From Lumbricus terrestris (lineage: Eukaryota; Annelida; Clitellata; Crassiclitellata; Lumbricidae), in contig OX457036.1 in the NCBI GenBank assembly GCA_949752735.1, positions 13,485,516-13,549,515 of the forward strand: a stretch of DNA of 64,000 nucleotides. Direction: 5' to 3'. A program made the translations under genes and the position numbers. A model generated the notes under the pieces. It was not told where the DNA came from. It saw only the letters and a program-made list of their open reading frames with translations, and did no database searches. Of this stretch, positions 10,771 through 23,426 are shown piece by piece; positions within the stretch are counted from its first letter, which is position 1; each line of letters begins with the position of its first letter.

Positions 10771-11880
10771 ATGTAATCTACGTTGCAATAAACTAAAAAC
10801 AATAAGAAAAATAGTGATAAAAATAATATCGATTATACTAACAGTGATCCTATTACTAAAAATAATGATAATAGAGCCTAATAATAATAGAGCCTAATAA
10901 TAGTAATAGAACCCAATAACAATCATAGAGCTTAATTATATACTAATAGGCCAATATTCGTTTAGTTTAAAACTGGCAAAACGCCGTATTATCACAACCA
11001 GTAGCCTAATGAAAGGAAGATCACATTAAGTTAGTATAGGAGTCGAATTTAATTGTTTTATAGCCATGCAAGGCGCCCACCACGTTCTACAACTCAGTTT
11101 ACCAATGCCATCTGTCGAATGGAAGGTTGATTGGAACTTCTTGCGAGTGTAACTAGAAACAATATCCAGCATCCGTGCGCACTTCGTGCCTAGGTGCTTG
11201 CCATTAACCTGAGCCCCCACCCCACAAAACCATCCTTGATAATATTTTTATTCTCCTGCTCTGTCACTGAACGTCAGATTTAAGTCGTCATCGAATTTAG
11301 TTGAAAGTAATCCGTCGAAACATCCATAATTGCACTCCCTAACCCAATTGAACCGATAGAATTTTTCATTAATCACATAGCCTATAATAAGCATATATTG
11401 CTCGTGTGGTTGATTGTAGGCCTATTCTGATACTCAATAGATCTAATTTAATAGCCCTAAAGTTCATACTCATTGTAAAACGTGCTAAAGGTAAACATGT
11501 GTATTGATAGCCCTACACGACCCACGCTTGGCACTGTTTTATTATACATGTACAATATAATTATTATGATATTACGACGAAGACTTAAAGTAAAAAGACG
11601 TTTGTTGAAACGTGATAAATGTTGACCCCGAGGCGTGGTTAAGTCCATAATTTCATGGTTTTACTTGAAATAAACATTACCAGAGCGCCGAACCGTCGCA
11701 GAAAGATGTGAATGAGAGAGTATAGACCTGTAATGTATAGGGCATATTATGAAACCCATACGACTACTTTCGTATCAAAATAAAGGTTCTCATAACAATT
11801 ACTTCCTACAGGAAACGTTTCTGCTGTTTGAACAACTATCGATTGAAACGACTGCAGACGAGAAGTTGAAACAACAGACT
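10770..11880. other. Gene A intron, AT-rich, no recognised element
   Basis: Contains AATAAT-type low-complexity sequence (10800-10940) and one TAGGCCTA near 11417. No exon meeting the sushi pattern was found. Confidence 0.4.
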
Positions 11881-11889
11881 ATCTCTTTC

Positions 11890-12290
11890 CTCGCATCGAT
11901 TAGTTTTTCTCTGTGCCTCTCTGTCCGTCCGTCCATCTGTCTGTCTGTCTGTATCTCTGTCTGTAACTCTGTCTCTCTGTCTTTGTCTGTCTACCTCTGT
12001 CTATCTGGGCCTATCTCTGCCCCTGTCTCTCTGACAGTCTCTGTCTCTGTGTCTGGTATCTCACCCGTCGTTGTGTCTCTCTGTCCTCTGTCTTTCTGAC
12101 TCTTCGTGTCTCTCTCTCTATCCGTCCGTCTGTCTCTGTCTCTCTGTCTGTCTGTCCCTTTCTGTCTCCGTCTCTCTGTCTTTCTGTCTGTATTTCTCAC
12201 TCTCTTTATCTCTCTATCTCCGTCTCTCTGTTTGTCCATTTATCTGTCTTACCCTCTCTTTGCCTGTCTGTCCATCTCTCTTCCTCTGTA
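11890..12290. repeat. TCTG/TCTC microsatellite-like tract
   Basis: Degenerate CTGT/CTCT repeats; Ser/Leu/Cys-rich ORFs here are artefacts. Confidence 0.9.
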
Positions 12291-12299
12291 TAAGCCCGA

Positions 12300-12865
12300 T
12301 CAAAGTTTTATTCTAGTCGCGCAATAATTTACACAATACTTACGCATGAAGCGTGACGTTCTGAAAGTAGACATCTGCTTTTCATTGATTTATCGCTCCG
12401 CTTTTTCTCGCTCAAGACGAAAGTTTTTGCTGTCGGTCGATAATTCAGCTGATAGGACGAACACAATGTTGTTACCTTGCCTTGAACTTTGAATATTGAG
12501 TTCAAATGCAAGCCCTACGCTGTCTCCAACTTGTTTTTCTCAAACGGAAAGATATCGAGCATAGCGGAGAGGAAAATGTTTGCCAATAATTATCGATCGA
12601 GGATTTCTTCTGCGATGCCTGCGCATTACAAAGACATCTAGTTTTACAATCGAAAGTGTTCTTTCTTCGGTCTGTGGTTATGCAACGACACGTCTGTTAG
12701 GTCATCAGGTGTAGTCGCGCTTTTGTGAGACGGGAGGCGCTTTGCAAATACTCAAACGTATATACGGGATGTGAAGGATATGTGAAAGAATGATAAACAA
12801 ATACCATCAAAACAATGCCTTCACCTTCCTGAAAGAGAGCGCTGACTGAAGAAACTCCTTTTTTT
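12300..12865. other. Gene A intron, nothing recognised
   Basis: Unique-looking non-coding sequence between the TCTG tract and a LINE fragment. Confidence 0.4.
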
Positions 12866-13457
12866 TATCGTAATCGAAACCTCAAAACTTCCAAAGCGTA
12901 ACTCGAAAGCCAAGCGCTGGGCACCAGCTTATTCACGAGCGATGCGTTGAATCCAAGTATGTCATAGTCCTGTTGCCAGAGAACAAAGGAAGCGGAGCAG
13001 TTACATAGAGCGCATAGGCGCGTGTCGTCTGCATGGGTCGGGAATTCGAAGGCAGAGAATCAATTGAAAGAGGGTAGGATTTACTTACCTCTTGAAGAGT
13101 TGTGACTTCAACTTGGAATCAGGGCTGTTTTTAAGGAATTTTTAGAACTGCCCAACCCCTTCTTTCCTTTCCCATCCTCCATGGTAAATTACTTACAATC
13201 GGAGGATAATGACCTTTTTTGCTAATTTTAACTGTACAAAAGTGCTTCTACAACTGCACAAATTCATTTAGAACTGCACATTTTGTGTACAACTGCACGC
13301 TAAAAAAGCCCTGCTTGGAATAGAAAGTCCGAGGTGTGACGGATAGAGGAACTTACATGTTGAAGGTGATGGTGAGTCATTAGTAGGACTAATGATTGCA
13401 GGCGGAGGAACCGGAAATGAGCGGCATCCACGTGGCAGATCATTGAAGAGGCGCAAT
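12866..13457 (-). mobile_element. LINE 3' fragment (ATTACG tail family) interrupted by a hAT MITE
   Basis: The reverse complement matches the 3' UTR and the C-terminal coding end of the LINE at 13820-15597. It is split by the MITE at 13120-13313. Confidence 0.8.
13120..13313. mobile_element. hAT MITE, 194 bp (copy 1)
   Basis: Ends CAGGGCTG and AGCCCTG; perfect 8-bp duplication CTTGGAAT (13112-13119, 13314-13321). The interior contains repeated TTTAGAACTGCAC and CTACAACTGCAC. Copy 2 is at 62850-63041. Confidence 0.92.
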
Positions 13458-13458
13458 T

Positions 13459-13528
<70 letters not shown>

Positions 13529-13765
13529 CGTCGTCGTCGTCATCAACTTCATCAACATCATCGTCGTCGTCGTCATCGTCGTCGTCCTTCAGATTAACAT
13601 TACGGCGTGAAGTTGCACGAGCTAAAAATTAATTTAACAATAACAGTCATCACCATTATCATATCCTCATCGTCATAATCATCGACATTAATAATTATCA
13701 TCATCAACATCACCATTATTGTCATCATCGTGGTCGTGATAATCATCGTTTTTGCTACACCCTAC
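13459..13765. repeat. CAT/CGT trinucleotide array
   Basis: A pure CAT run (13459-13527), then CGT/CAT degenerate repeats. The poly-His ORF is an artefact. Confidence 0.95.
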
Positions 13766-13819
13766 TAGGACTTTCCAGGGCGTTTGGAAGAATCAATAAG
13801 GGACTATACGAGGTCTAAT

Positions 13820-15597
13820 TAGCGTGCAGTTGTACACAATCTCTCGTCACTCCTCTTCTGAAAAAAGCAAATCTTGACAAGGAAAACCTATCAAATTACC
13901 GACCCATCTCCAACCTTTCTTTTCTATCTAAATTAACCGAACGAATTGTCCTTTCCCGGCTAAACGATTACCTCTCCTCCAACTCACTCCTCAACCCCCA
14001 CCAATCAGGCTTCACTAAACATCACTCCACAGAAACTCTACTTGTCTCTCTGTATAATAAACTGGTTTCTGCCGTCAGTCATCAACAAGTCTCCTGCCTC
14101 TGCCTCCTCGACATCTCCGCTGCATTCGACACCATCGATCACAATCTTCTTCTTAACCGTCTCTCTTCTTCTTTTGGCGTCTCTGGCACTGCTCTACTTT
14201 GGTTCCAGTCATATCTCTCTTCCAGATCCTTCTCTGTTAAAGCCTCCAGTCACTGTTCACAACCCCTTCCACTATCTTGTGGCGTTCCACAAGGCTCCGT
14301 CCTTGGTCCGTTGCTCTTCATTCTCTACACCACTCCTTTAAGCCATCTCATAAAATCCTCGTCTGTTGACCACCATCTCTACGCAGACGACACTCAACTC
14401 TTCATTTCCTTCTCCCCAGGCTCTTTTTCCACCTCCATTGCTCAACTTCTCAATGTGGTCAATCTAATCTCTAAATGGATGTCTTCCAACCTCCTCTGCC
14501 TCAACCCCTCCAAAACAGAGTTCATCATTCTTGGACTGCCTGACCAAATCAAGAAAATCCCAGACCCTTCAATACACCTATCGACTAACTCTTCGTCTCT
14601 TACCTTTACTTCTGATGCTCCTGTCCGCAATCTTGGTGTAATGTTTGATTCGCATCTCTCCTTCTCTAACCACATCTCCAACCTATCGCGTTCCTGCTTC
14701 ATGCACATCCGGGACCTCCGTCGCATCCGACCCATGCTCGATTTCAAAACTGCCTCTACCATTGCGACGTCCATCGTCCACTCAAAACTTGACTATTGCA
14801 ACTCTCTGTTCTTAAGCCTTGACTCCTCACAACTTAAGCGCCTCCAGCTCATTCAAAATTCTCTAGCTAGAGCCGTCACCAGAACACCCAGACATCATCA
14901 CATCACCCCCATCCTCAAATCACTTCACTGGTTGAAAATCCCAGAGCGAATCCACTTCAAAGTTCTCTCCTTAACCTACAACTCCTTGCAATGCTCTCAG
15001 CCAAGTTATCTTCGCGAACTCTTCACCATCCAACCTACCCGTTCTACCCGATCATCCGCCTGCCTTACACTTTCTCGACCGCCGGTCACAAGTCATCTCA
15101 AGTTCTCCAACCGAGCCATATCCATCTCAGCACCACGCCTTTGGAATGAACTGCCTCCTGAATTCCGATCCTTTTCAGTCCATCCGCCATCATTACTAAT
15201 CACACACCATCACCTTCCTCAGGCTCCTCTATCCATCACACCTCGGGCTTTTCATTCAAAACTCAAGACACTCCTTTTCACGAACTCTTACCCTGTCTCA
15301 TCTGATCCTCCACTTTCCAATTCCCGGCCCAAACGACACCCGCCTTAATAGCTGTTCCGCCCCTCTGATCCTATGGAATTTCGACCCTGACCACCACGGA
15401 CTACTCTCACGGACAACCCTTCTAACTCAACGCATTTGATCCTGATCTTATGGTAACTCGACCCGGACCACCACGGACTACTCTCACGGACAACCCTTCT
15501 AACTCAACGCAGCGCTCGTGAATAAGCTGGTGCCCCGCGCTTGGCTTTCGAGTGGCGCTTTAGAAATTTCGAGTTTACGATTACGATTACGATTAAT
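13820..15597 (+). mobile_element. 5'-truncated non-LTR retrotransposon (CR1/L2-like) with a reverse transcriptase ORF
   Basis: One frame is open from about 13843 to the stop at 15346-15348 (about 500 codons). Motifs in order: NYRPISNLSFLSKL, LLDISAAFDTIDH, CGVPQGSVLGPLLF, the catalytic YADD (LYADDTQLF) and WMSSNLLCLNPSKTEF, then the C-terminal APRLWNELPPEF. The endonuclease half is missing. The 3' UTR ends in a TTACGA repeat tail (about 15575-15595). Fragments of the same family lie at 5226, 12866 and 19557, all on the minus strand and all in gene A introns. Confidence 0.92.
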
Positions 15598-15771
15598 ATA
15601 GGAATCTGTAATAAAATTGTTGTGGACTCATGTGGACTACTGGAGGGTTCTGGGCTTCCTCTCTTTGGATGTCTACTAAAGCCTTTTTGAATGATTGTAA
15701 CAGGCCTATTGATAGTTCGGTCTACTGGTGTTCAATAAAGTGAGTATCGAATCAATGTGTCTCTTTTTCAG

Positions 15772-15951
15772 TTGGCAGATGTGACCCGGTGCCCGAGGTG
15801 ACCAATGCGAAGGCAAACGATACAAGGGCACTTAGAGGTCAGACGGTTTCCTATCGTTGCGACGTTGGATATCAGTTCTCACCCATTGATTCACCGTCCA
15901 CCGTTTACTGCAATGGCCAACGGTGGTCAGATAATTTGCCAGTTTGTGAAC
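15772..15951 (+). CDS. Gene A: sushi/CCP exon 6
   Basis: 180-bp exon, 60 codons, acceptor CTTTTTCAG|TTGGC and donor GAAC|GTAGGT, phase 1-1. A textbook sushi domain: cysteines at residues 4, 30, 47 and 59, the GYQF hydrophobic stretch after Cys2, and Trp52. One sequon (NDT). It lies about 170 bp downstream of a LINE copy in the same intron. Confidence 0.9.
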
Positions 15952-16189
15952 GTAGGTATCTGGTAACTTTTCAATTTCAATAAAATGGTGAATTCTTTAC
16001 AGTTCACTGTAAACCATCTTGTTTTTCACTCCTACTTTACGACCCTATAGATCTTTTGCTCGCTGCTTGAACTAAAACATGTTTTAAATTCGCATATCTT
16101 CCTTATTTTCACTCCTAAGCTTACTTTAAGACAATCTGGCTTGGCTTCCCAGAGCCAGAGCCAATGGAAAGAAACAATGTATGCGTGTG

Positions 16190-16700
16190 GCTCCTTATGA
16201 TTGACACAATATATATCATCATCATCGAAATCCTTGGGTTAAACGCCCGTAGGTGTCCGGCGCCACTCTCTGTTTGAGTCTGTCTCGTGTCATGTTGCCC
16301 ATCTTCAACCTGTCCGGTCTGCAGGTCCATACCATTAACATCTTGAACCAGCTAGACCACCTTGTCTGATGAATAGAATATTGGGAGAGAGGCACGAAGG
16401 ACAACCTGGGTCAATGCCCGTATGTGTCCCACGCTCCCCCCAACTCTCTCCACTGGTCTGTACTGGCCGGCCTGTGCATGTCAGCTCCACATCATGACAC
16501 CTTGAAGCATCTGGGTCGCTATGTTACTTGTGCCGTGGTTTTTGCCGATTTCAATGGTCTTGGTCTTTTACTGCCAGTGTATCTCCACCCATCTTGTAAA
16601 CCTTCCTCATTTTATCCGGGCTTAGGACCGGCACAGGGAAGTTGTTGGTTCCCTGTGGCAGAGGATGGATGCAGTTTAACGTCGTGCCCAGGACGAACTT
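16190..16700. repeat. Dispersed repeat with a TTATCCGGGCTTAGGACCGG block
   Basis: The block at 16605-16640 is shared with 3838-3895 and 57800-57850. The surrounding 500 bp looks like a decayed retroelement but contains no motif I can assign. Confidence 0.4.
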
Positions 16701-16759
16701 CTAACTTATATATATATATATATATACATACATATTATCTCCTTTGAACTCAAGTCATG

Positions 16760-17400
16760 TATCCTTATCTATAGACCTATGTATTTTTCCTATGCATGCC
16801 TAATTTCTCATCGTTATATTACTGTATAGAACTTCCTTATTTGATATCTTCTGACTTTATAGGCTACAACGAATAGGCCTAATTATCACACGACGTTTCG
16901 TTTTTCTTTTTTTCTAAGTATACGGCCCATAGCAGTTCCGTAATAGGTTACTTTACAAATGACACTTCAACATCAAATCAAACACGCCAATGCTATACCG
17001 GTAGCTTCTATTTTCTTAAAGCGACCACTAAAACTACTCTGCTGCACATCAAGTCGCACGTGTTCTTTTTTGGCATTGTCTTGTTGCACTTCTCGATGGT
17101 AAGTAGGCCCCTACTCAACGGGACTTGTCCCTTTTGGTTTGCCTATTGCTCCCACGTTGCTATTCTGCCTACTCTTTATGTGAATTTGCTAAATTATGAT
17201 TATGTTTATACTTTATACTTAGTTACATGTATGTATAATTGTAATGGGATCAATAAAAAGCCTAATGTCTAATAAACTACGCAAGCAGAATAGTAGGTCC
17301 GACGCAATTATAAAACTGTCATTTGGCTTAATTATAGGCCTAATAGGCATATGCTAATTTTCTTCCTATTGTAACACGGGTATCAAACAATATTGCGTAC
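16760..17400. other. Gene A intron, nothing recognised
   Basis: AT-rich with TAGGCCTA near 16873 and 17333; no coding signal. Confidence 0.4.
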
Positions 17401-17700
17401 GATGCAATGCAGCACAATACAACACAATTCAATACAATGCAATTCAATACATTAAAATGCAATGCAATACAATGCCATGCAATGCAATGCAATTCAATGC
17501 AATACTATACCATGCAATAAATTCAATATAATTCAATACAATACAATTCAGCACAATTCACCACATTTTAATTCAATTAAAAATGCAATTCAATTCAATG
17601 CAATGCAATACAATACAATGCAATACAGTACAATACAATACAATGCAATGCAACACAATGCAATACAATACCATACAAAGCAATACAGTACAACTTAGAG
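17400..17700. repeat. Degenerate CAATG/CAATA pentanucleotide array
   Basis: About 300 bp of 5-bp units (CAATG, CAATA, CAATT), ending about 30 bp before the sushi exon 7 acceptor. Confidence 0.9.
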
Positions 17701-17731
17701 CTAATTAAAGATGATTTCATTTTGAACGCAG

Positions 17732-17908
17732 CTGTCTACTGTTCCAATCTGAGTTCTGCCAATCTCCGACTAAACTCGACGGATCGTAAATATGGAAGCA
17801 TCGTCCGAATCGTTTGCCACCGTGGATACAAAATCAGAGGCCGCAATTCAATGGTCAGCCGTTGCACAGAGACTGGACAATGGTCATCTGGAAATCACAC
17901 GTGTCACC
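17732..17908 (+). CDS. Gene A: sushi/CCP exon 7
   Basis: 177-bp exon, 59 codons, acceptor AACGCAG|CTGTC and donor CACC|GTAAGA (near consensus), phase 1-1. Cysteines at residues 4, 29, 45 and 58 and Trp51. Sequons NLS, NST and NHT are visible. A degenerate CAATG/CAATA pentanucleotide array (17400-17700) ends about 30 bp before it. Confidence 0.9.
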
Positions 17909-18791
17909 GTAAGATACATTCAAAGGAAATTGGTCCGACAAATCAGAGTCGCTCTCAAGCGGACCTATAAACGTAAAGTAACGTAACGTAATCAAAAAAG
18001 AAAGGCTATTCTGTGTAACTGTAGACTAACTCAGATCTAGGCTTAGTCAAATGCAATGGAAAGTAACTAAGTAAGTATGTAAGCCTGATTATATTCTCTG
18101 TTAAACCAACTGGTTGTAGTTACCCGCTATCATTCTGATGTATTTGGAGCAGATGCGTTTAAGTTATAGAACTATCATTGATAGATTATTAGTGTAGTGA
18201 AAAAGTGTGTGTGTGTGTGTGTTTTAAATTGTTTGTGTATCTTTATAAAGTTATTATAGGTAGGCCGACGTAGGCTACATATATATTTATATAATTATTG
18301 CGTCTTTCAGAGCCTTTGAATTTGAATTCCAGCTCTTACCTGGTCCAATCTTATGTGTATTCTAATGACGATTGTACAGCAGTGGTTGAAATGGCTGTAG
18401 CCTACAAGTTGCGACTTCGGACTTCATCGGGCAACCTTTAGTAGACCTACTAAAGGCTGCCCGATATCTTATATACCACGTCCCATGCACTTTTGAAATG
18501 GGAGGGGGCATGGCCGGATTGGCCCCTGGATCCGTCCCTGTCGATAATAGTTTTCTAAATTTAAACTTCTCAGTTTAAATCTGTGTATAATTAGCATATA
18601 TAAAGCGCTAAATAGACCTATGTTTTTTGCATGGAAACTAATTTCAGACAAAAAGGGCAATTAAAAGGCAGGTGTCAGTTTTCCAGGGGAATGGCAAGTG
18701 TCCCCTCTCGCTCCTTTGTGCGGGCACCCATAATCTTAGCTAAAAACAATGAAACTATCAGATTTTCTAATTCCTGTTCCCTTGAATCCAG
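17909..18791. other. Gene A intron with a short GT microsatellite
   Basis: A GT run at 18205-18222 and a possible hAT end (GGATCCGTCCCTG, about 18527-18540). Otherwise unassigned. Confidence 0.4.
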
Positions 18792-18983
18792 CTGTAGATT
18801 GCGGAAATCCGCCAGCTCTGTTGGACTCCGAAGTTGTTTCTTCACCTTCTGCCTGGACGTATGGAAACCAGGTGACCTATCGGTGCGTTGGAGATAAATG
18901 GTTTGCCAGGGATGTCTTCGACACGACGCTTACATGTGGCGCGAACAGAAAATGGACAACGGAGAACGTTCCTAAATGCTCCG
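18792..18983 (+). CDS. Gene A: sushi/CCP exon 8
   Basis: 192-bp exon, 64 codons, acceptor GAATCCAG|CTGTA and donor TCCG|GTAAAT, phase 1-1. It begins with the VDCGNPP motif characteristic of sushi domains. Cysteines at residues 4, 32, 49 and 63 and Trp55 complete the pattern. Confidence 0.92.
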
Positions 18984-19179
18984 GTAAATGGAGTTTATCA
19001 GGACAATATGGGGCCTAGTTTGTTGCAACTCTACTTGGAGCAATGTAGACTGTACATGTACATAGGCCTACATCATATCATGCGACCTATAATGTGTCTT
19101 AGGGGTATAGAGTATAATTGCATGGCAAAGAGGAGTAGTAGGCCTATAGATCTATATAGTGTGAACTAGATAGAATGAA

Positions 19180-19485
19180 ATAAAATAGCCTACAACTGAA
19201 AGGAATGGAACTAAACGGAAGAAATAAATTGCTTATGGAACAAGATGCAACATATTAAATAGGAAGCAATTGAATCAAATAGAGCATTATTATAGAATAG
19301 AATAGGTTAGAACAGAAAGGAATATTATATAATGGAATGGAATAGAATAGGTTGGAACAGAATGTAATGGAAGGAATAGACTGAAATGGAATTAATTGGA
19401 ATAGATTAAAATAGAAGGAAATTGAAATGAATTATGAATAGAATTGAACAGAATATAGGCCTAATTAATTGGACTCGACTATAAT
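19180..19485. repeat. Degenerate GGAAT/AGAAT pentanucleotide tract
   Basis: Repeats of GGAATAGAAT type, resuming at 19890-19985 on the other side of the LINE fragment. Confidence 0.8.
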
Positions 19486-19556
19486 GGACTAAATGGCGAC
19501 ATAGGCTAGTAGCTTAAAATAGAATGAAATAGAAAATCGTAATGGTATAGCCTAAT

Positions 19557-19890
19557 CGTAATCGTAATCTCCAGACTTCTAAAGCGCTACTCGAAAGCCA
19601 AGCGCGGGGCACCAGCTTATTCACGAGCGCTGCGTTGCGTCAAAAGGGTTGTCCGTAAGAGTAGTCCGAAGGTTGTCCGGGTCGAGTTAGCCTACCATAG
19701 GGTCAGAGGGGCGGAACAGCTATACTAAGGCGAGTGTCGTCTGGTGTGACTTAAGTTTCGAATTAAAAGTTCGAAATGTGATGGATAGAGGAGTCAGAAG
19801 AGGGTGATGGTGTGTGATTAGTAATGATGGTAGAGGAACTGGAAAATATCGGAATTCAGGAGGCAGCTCATTCCAAAGGCGTGGAGAAAA
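19557..19890 (-). mobile_element. LINE 3' fragment (ATTACG tail family)
   Basis: Reverse complement of the 3' end and the last ORF segment (PRLWNELPPEFRYF) of the 13820-15597 family. It carries a GCCTA insertion at 19690 relative to that copy. Confidence 0.85.
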
Positions 19891-19984
19891 GAATGGAATT
19901 GGATTAAATGGAAGAGAATACCAGAGATTAGCATGGAATAAAATGGAATTGAATAGAATAATACAAAACAGAGTGTAACGGAAC

Positions 19985-20880
19985 AGAACATACGTAGGCC
20001 TGTGCACATTGCGCTCAAGCGATAGAATGCAAAGGACACCTTTCGGGAGTCACACAGCGCTTCAAAACGCTTTTTGCTCTATTATATATAATTAACTAAG
20101 ACTTATAAAAGTCTCATACGAAGATTGGTTCATTCAACGCGACGCTAAAAATTTCCCTCTGCTGTTGAGATACAGTCGTTTGCAGTAAAAATGATGATGC
20201 AATGCTTTGCATGGAGCCAGTTATTACCGAGACTTAAACTAGGCCTAACGGATTTTGCATGCACTCGAAAATTTCACGTTGTACGACAGAAGATTGGATA
20301 AAAAAAACCGGATAGAAAGTACAGGTGGGCAGTGTCTCATCTGATGCGCTTACTTTGTATTGTATTGTATTGTACTGTATTTGACCATTTACAAAACGCT
20401 TCTCGCAGCAATTAAGAGCCTTTCAGAAGCGCTCCCAGTGAGTTCAACCCGATAAACGCACTGTTGTGTGCACACGTTAAACGCAACACATTTCAATCTT
20501 ACAGTATTCTTTCTGTGTAGGAAACTAGTTCTTTAAAAGGAATTCCATCACTCACATTATTGCTTATTACAGCTCGCAGATGTTCTGTCGTAAGGCAGGG
20601 TGCTCTTATAAACTATGGAAGGAGATCCACTGGCCTCATAGTTATATAGGCTACAGTTTCATGAATAATGCAGTGATTTTAAAGGGAATTTCTTGCACTG
20701 CACAACCAGCGATTTTAGTCTTTTGTGCCTTTGGCTGTAAAATCTGATGACCTTTCTTAGTCGTTTCGTCGCAAAGTTTGCCTTTCGACGTCTTTTTCAC
20801 TGCACATGCAATGCATGTTCTTCGTTCCATTCCGGCTATGCATTGTAAAAGTGCCGCCAATTGACTGACAATCACCGGGT
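19985..20880. other. Gene A intron, partly transposon-like
   Basis: 20650-20880 contains CACTGCACAA and TTTTCACTGCACA motifs resembling the interior of the CAGGGCTG hAT MITEs and leads straight into the 25-bp satellite. The rest is unassigned. Confidence 0.4.
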
Positions 20881-20904
20881 TTTTTTTACTGATTTTCACT
20901 GCAC

Positions 20905-21665
20905 AAGATTGCTTTTACAACTGTACAACAAGACTGCTTTTACAACTGTACAACAAGATTGCTTTTACAACTGCACAACAAGATTGCTTTTACAACTGTA
21001 CAACAAGACTGCTTTTGCAACTGTACAGCAAGACTGCTTTTACAACTGTACAACAAGATTGCTTTTACAACTGTACAACAAGATTGCTTTTACAAGTGTA
21101 CAACAAGATTGCTTTTACAACTGTACAACAAGATTGCTTCTACAATTGTACAACAAGATTGCTTTTACAACTGTACAACAAGACTGCTTTTACAACTGTA
21201 CAACAAGATTGCTTTTACAACTGTACAACAAGATTGCTTTTACAATTGTACAACAAGATTGCTTTTACAACTGTACAACAAGATTGCTTTTCCAACTGTA
21301 CAGCAAGATTGCTTTTACAAGTGTACAACAAGATTGCTTTTACAACTGTACAACAAGACTGCTTTTACAACTGTACAACAAGATTGCTTTTACAAGTGTG
21401 CAAAACAAGATTGCTTTCACAACTGTACAACAAGATTGCTTTTACAACTGCACAGCAAGATTGCTTTTACAAGTGTACAACAAGATTGCTTTTACAACTG
21501 TACAACAAGACTGCTTTTACAACTGTACAACAAGATTGCTTTTACAACTGTACAACAAGATTGCTCTTAAAAGTGTGCAAAACAAGATTGCTTTTACAAG
21601 TGTGCAAAACAAGATTGCTTTTACAACTGTACAACAAGATTGCTCTTAAAAGTGTGCAAAACAAG
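20905..21665. repeat. 25-bp satellite, about 30 copies
   Basis: Unit GCTTTTACAACTGTACAACA + AGATT. Variants have CTGCACAA, AAGTGTACAA and a 26-bp AAGTGTGCAAAAC form. Because 25 is not a multiple of 3 and the unit lacks stops, all three forward frames stay open (203-262 codons). These are not credible genes. Confidence 0.95.
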
Positions 21666-21824
21666 ATTTTTATGGTCTGGCCAGATGCCCTTTCTGACAC
21701 CAACCCAACAGTTATACAGTAAATAAAAAGGGGATAAAGTAACAAAGGGAATAAAGTAAGAAAGACAATTGTTACAGCAAGCGATTGTTTTGTTTTTTCT
21801 TATTTAAGTGAATAAATAACCTTA

Positions 21825-21885
21825 AAAAATTCCTAGGCCCATGGAGGGGGTTTGGCCCCCGAAGCCCCCCTGTCTACGCCACTGA
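21825..21885. mobile_element. Solo hAT right end
   Basis: GGCCCCCGAAGCCCCCCTG followed by TCTACGCCACTG resembles the CGCCACTG right ends of the hAT elements at 46990 and 51237. No left partner or duplication found. Confidence 0.45.
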
Positions 21886-21945
21886 TTGCTATTTGTTCTG
21901 TATAAATTATTCGTCGCGCATGATTGCTCTTTTCTTCGTCTGTAG

Positions 21946-22131
21946 ATATAACTTGCCTATCACTGGCGCCTCGGGCTATCAACACAAGAGATAGAACGGT
22001 TGGAACTGCGATCAACATCAGTTGTCCCGCTGGTCAGTGGCTTTCAGACAACGGAAAGCATGGGGCAGACAGCATGGAAGCCATATGCAACCGCGCAGGG
22101 GCTTGGACGCCGATGGTTCTAGAATGCACAC
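21946..22131 (+). CDS. Gene A: sushi/CCP exon 9
   Basis: 186-bp exon, 62 codons, acceptor CTGTAG|ATATA and donor CACAC|GTAAGT (near-perfect), phase 1-1. Cysteines at residues 4, 27, 48 and 61 and Trp54. This is the membrane-proximal sushi domain. It lies between the 25-bp satellite upstream and an AGT/AGC trinucleotide array downstream. Confidence 0.88.
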
Positions 22132-22379
22132 GTAAGTAATTGTTCACTCCCATTGATCAGCATGTGTGCGGTACTGCTTCCCAATACCCTCTTCCAAAGG
22201 TCGACTCAACCTTCCATTCGGCAGATGGCGATGTTTAAATAATCGGAAGAACTCATGGACGCCTTGCGTGGAGACCATATGGTTAAATTTGCCTCCTGTA
22301 ATTTTTGATTGCAATCATCCGTTCGGCGACCATTCATGCATATCATACTGTGTTCATGACATCACGTCAGTTGGAAATT

Positions 22380-22435
22380 ATAAACGAAGACTATTATTGT
22401 TATTGTTATTCTCGTTATTATTATCATCATCATCA

Positions 22436-22467
<32 letters not shown>

Positions 22468-22480
22468 ATCGTCATCATTA
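22380..22480. repeat. Short ATC/GTC trinucleotide array
   Basis: TTATTATCATCATCGTCGTC-type repeats in the last intron of gene A. Confidence 0.85.
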
Positions 22481-22584
22481 TATTTTTTAAATAATCATAC
22501 CGATTTTTATCTTTTTCAACGGATATTCCAAGCAGAACAAAAGCTGTGTCAATTTTAGTTAGTCCAACCGCCTTTATTATTATT

Positions 22585-22965
<381 letters not shown>

Positions 22966-23106
22966 ATTGTCCATCCGTCCGTCCATCCATCCATCCGTCC
23001 TTCAGTCCATCCATCCAGTTATCTATCCATCCATTCGTCTATTGTCCATACTTCTTTTGCACTTATTTTGCAACTTGCTTCTCTCTAACATGTGATTACT
23101 CCACAG

Positions 23107-23426
23107 CTGCAGTACTAAAACGATTCACAACACAAAACAGAGATGAGATTGTAATCGCATGGTTGCTGGTTAATATTCTTTCAGCCCAAGAGTCGCCTCC
23201 GTATATAAGCGTCGAGGCCACCGGTTCATCGCACATGGGAACTGTGGCAATATTCGTTGTCTTCGTTGCGCTGGTCGCAATTCTCACTCTCGACCTTCTA
23301 ACGATCACGACTGGGATGAAAACTCGCAGGAAAGATCCTCTCTCGTCCAAGAAACGACGAAAAATGAAAATGAAAAGCATAGGACTGCTAATACTCGACG
23401 ATTCCACAATTGTTGTTGGAGACTGA
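23107..23426 (+). CDS. Gene A: terminal exon with transmembrane helix and basic tail
   Basis: The last exon starts at 23107 (CCACAG|CTGCAG) or 23185 (TTTCAG|CCCAAG). Both acceptors are phase 1 and in the same frame, so alternative use would only shorten the juxtamembrane segment by 26 residues. It codes a juxtamembrane region, one hydrophobic helix of about 22 residues (core VAIFVVFVALVAILTLDLL) and a tail rich in Lys/Arg (KTRRK, SKKRRK), ending at TGA 23424-23426. The basic residues right after the helix give an N-outside, type I topology, matching the extracellular sushi domains. I see no AATAAA within about 1 kb downstream. Confidence 0.8.

Noticed and set aside
11749..12327. Possible exon before Ser/Leu/Cys-rich ORFs
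   Set aside because: No sushi or other domain pattern, wrong phase context, and it runs into a TCTG repeat.
20905..21665. CRISPR-like regular array
   Set aside because: Units are directly contiguous with no unique spacers, and the host is an animal.
20861..21722. Three overlapping long ORFs (203-262 codons)
   Set aside because: They are the three frames of a stop-free 25-bp satellite, not coding sequence.
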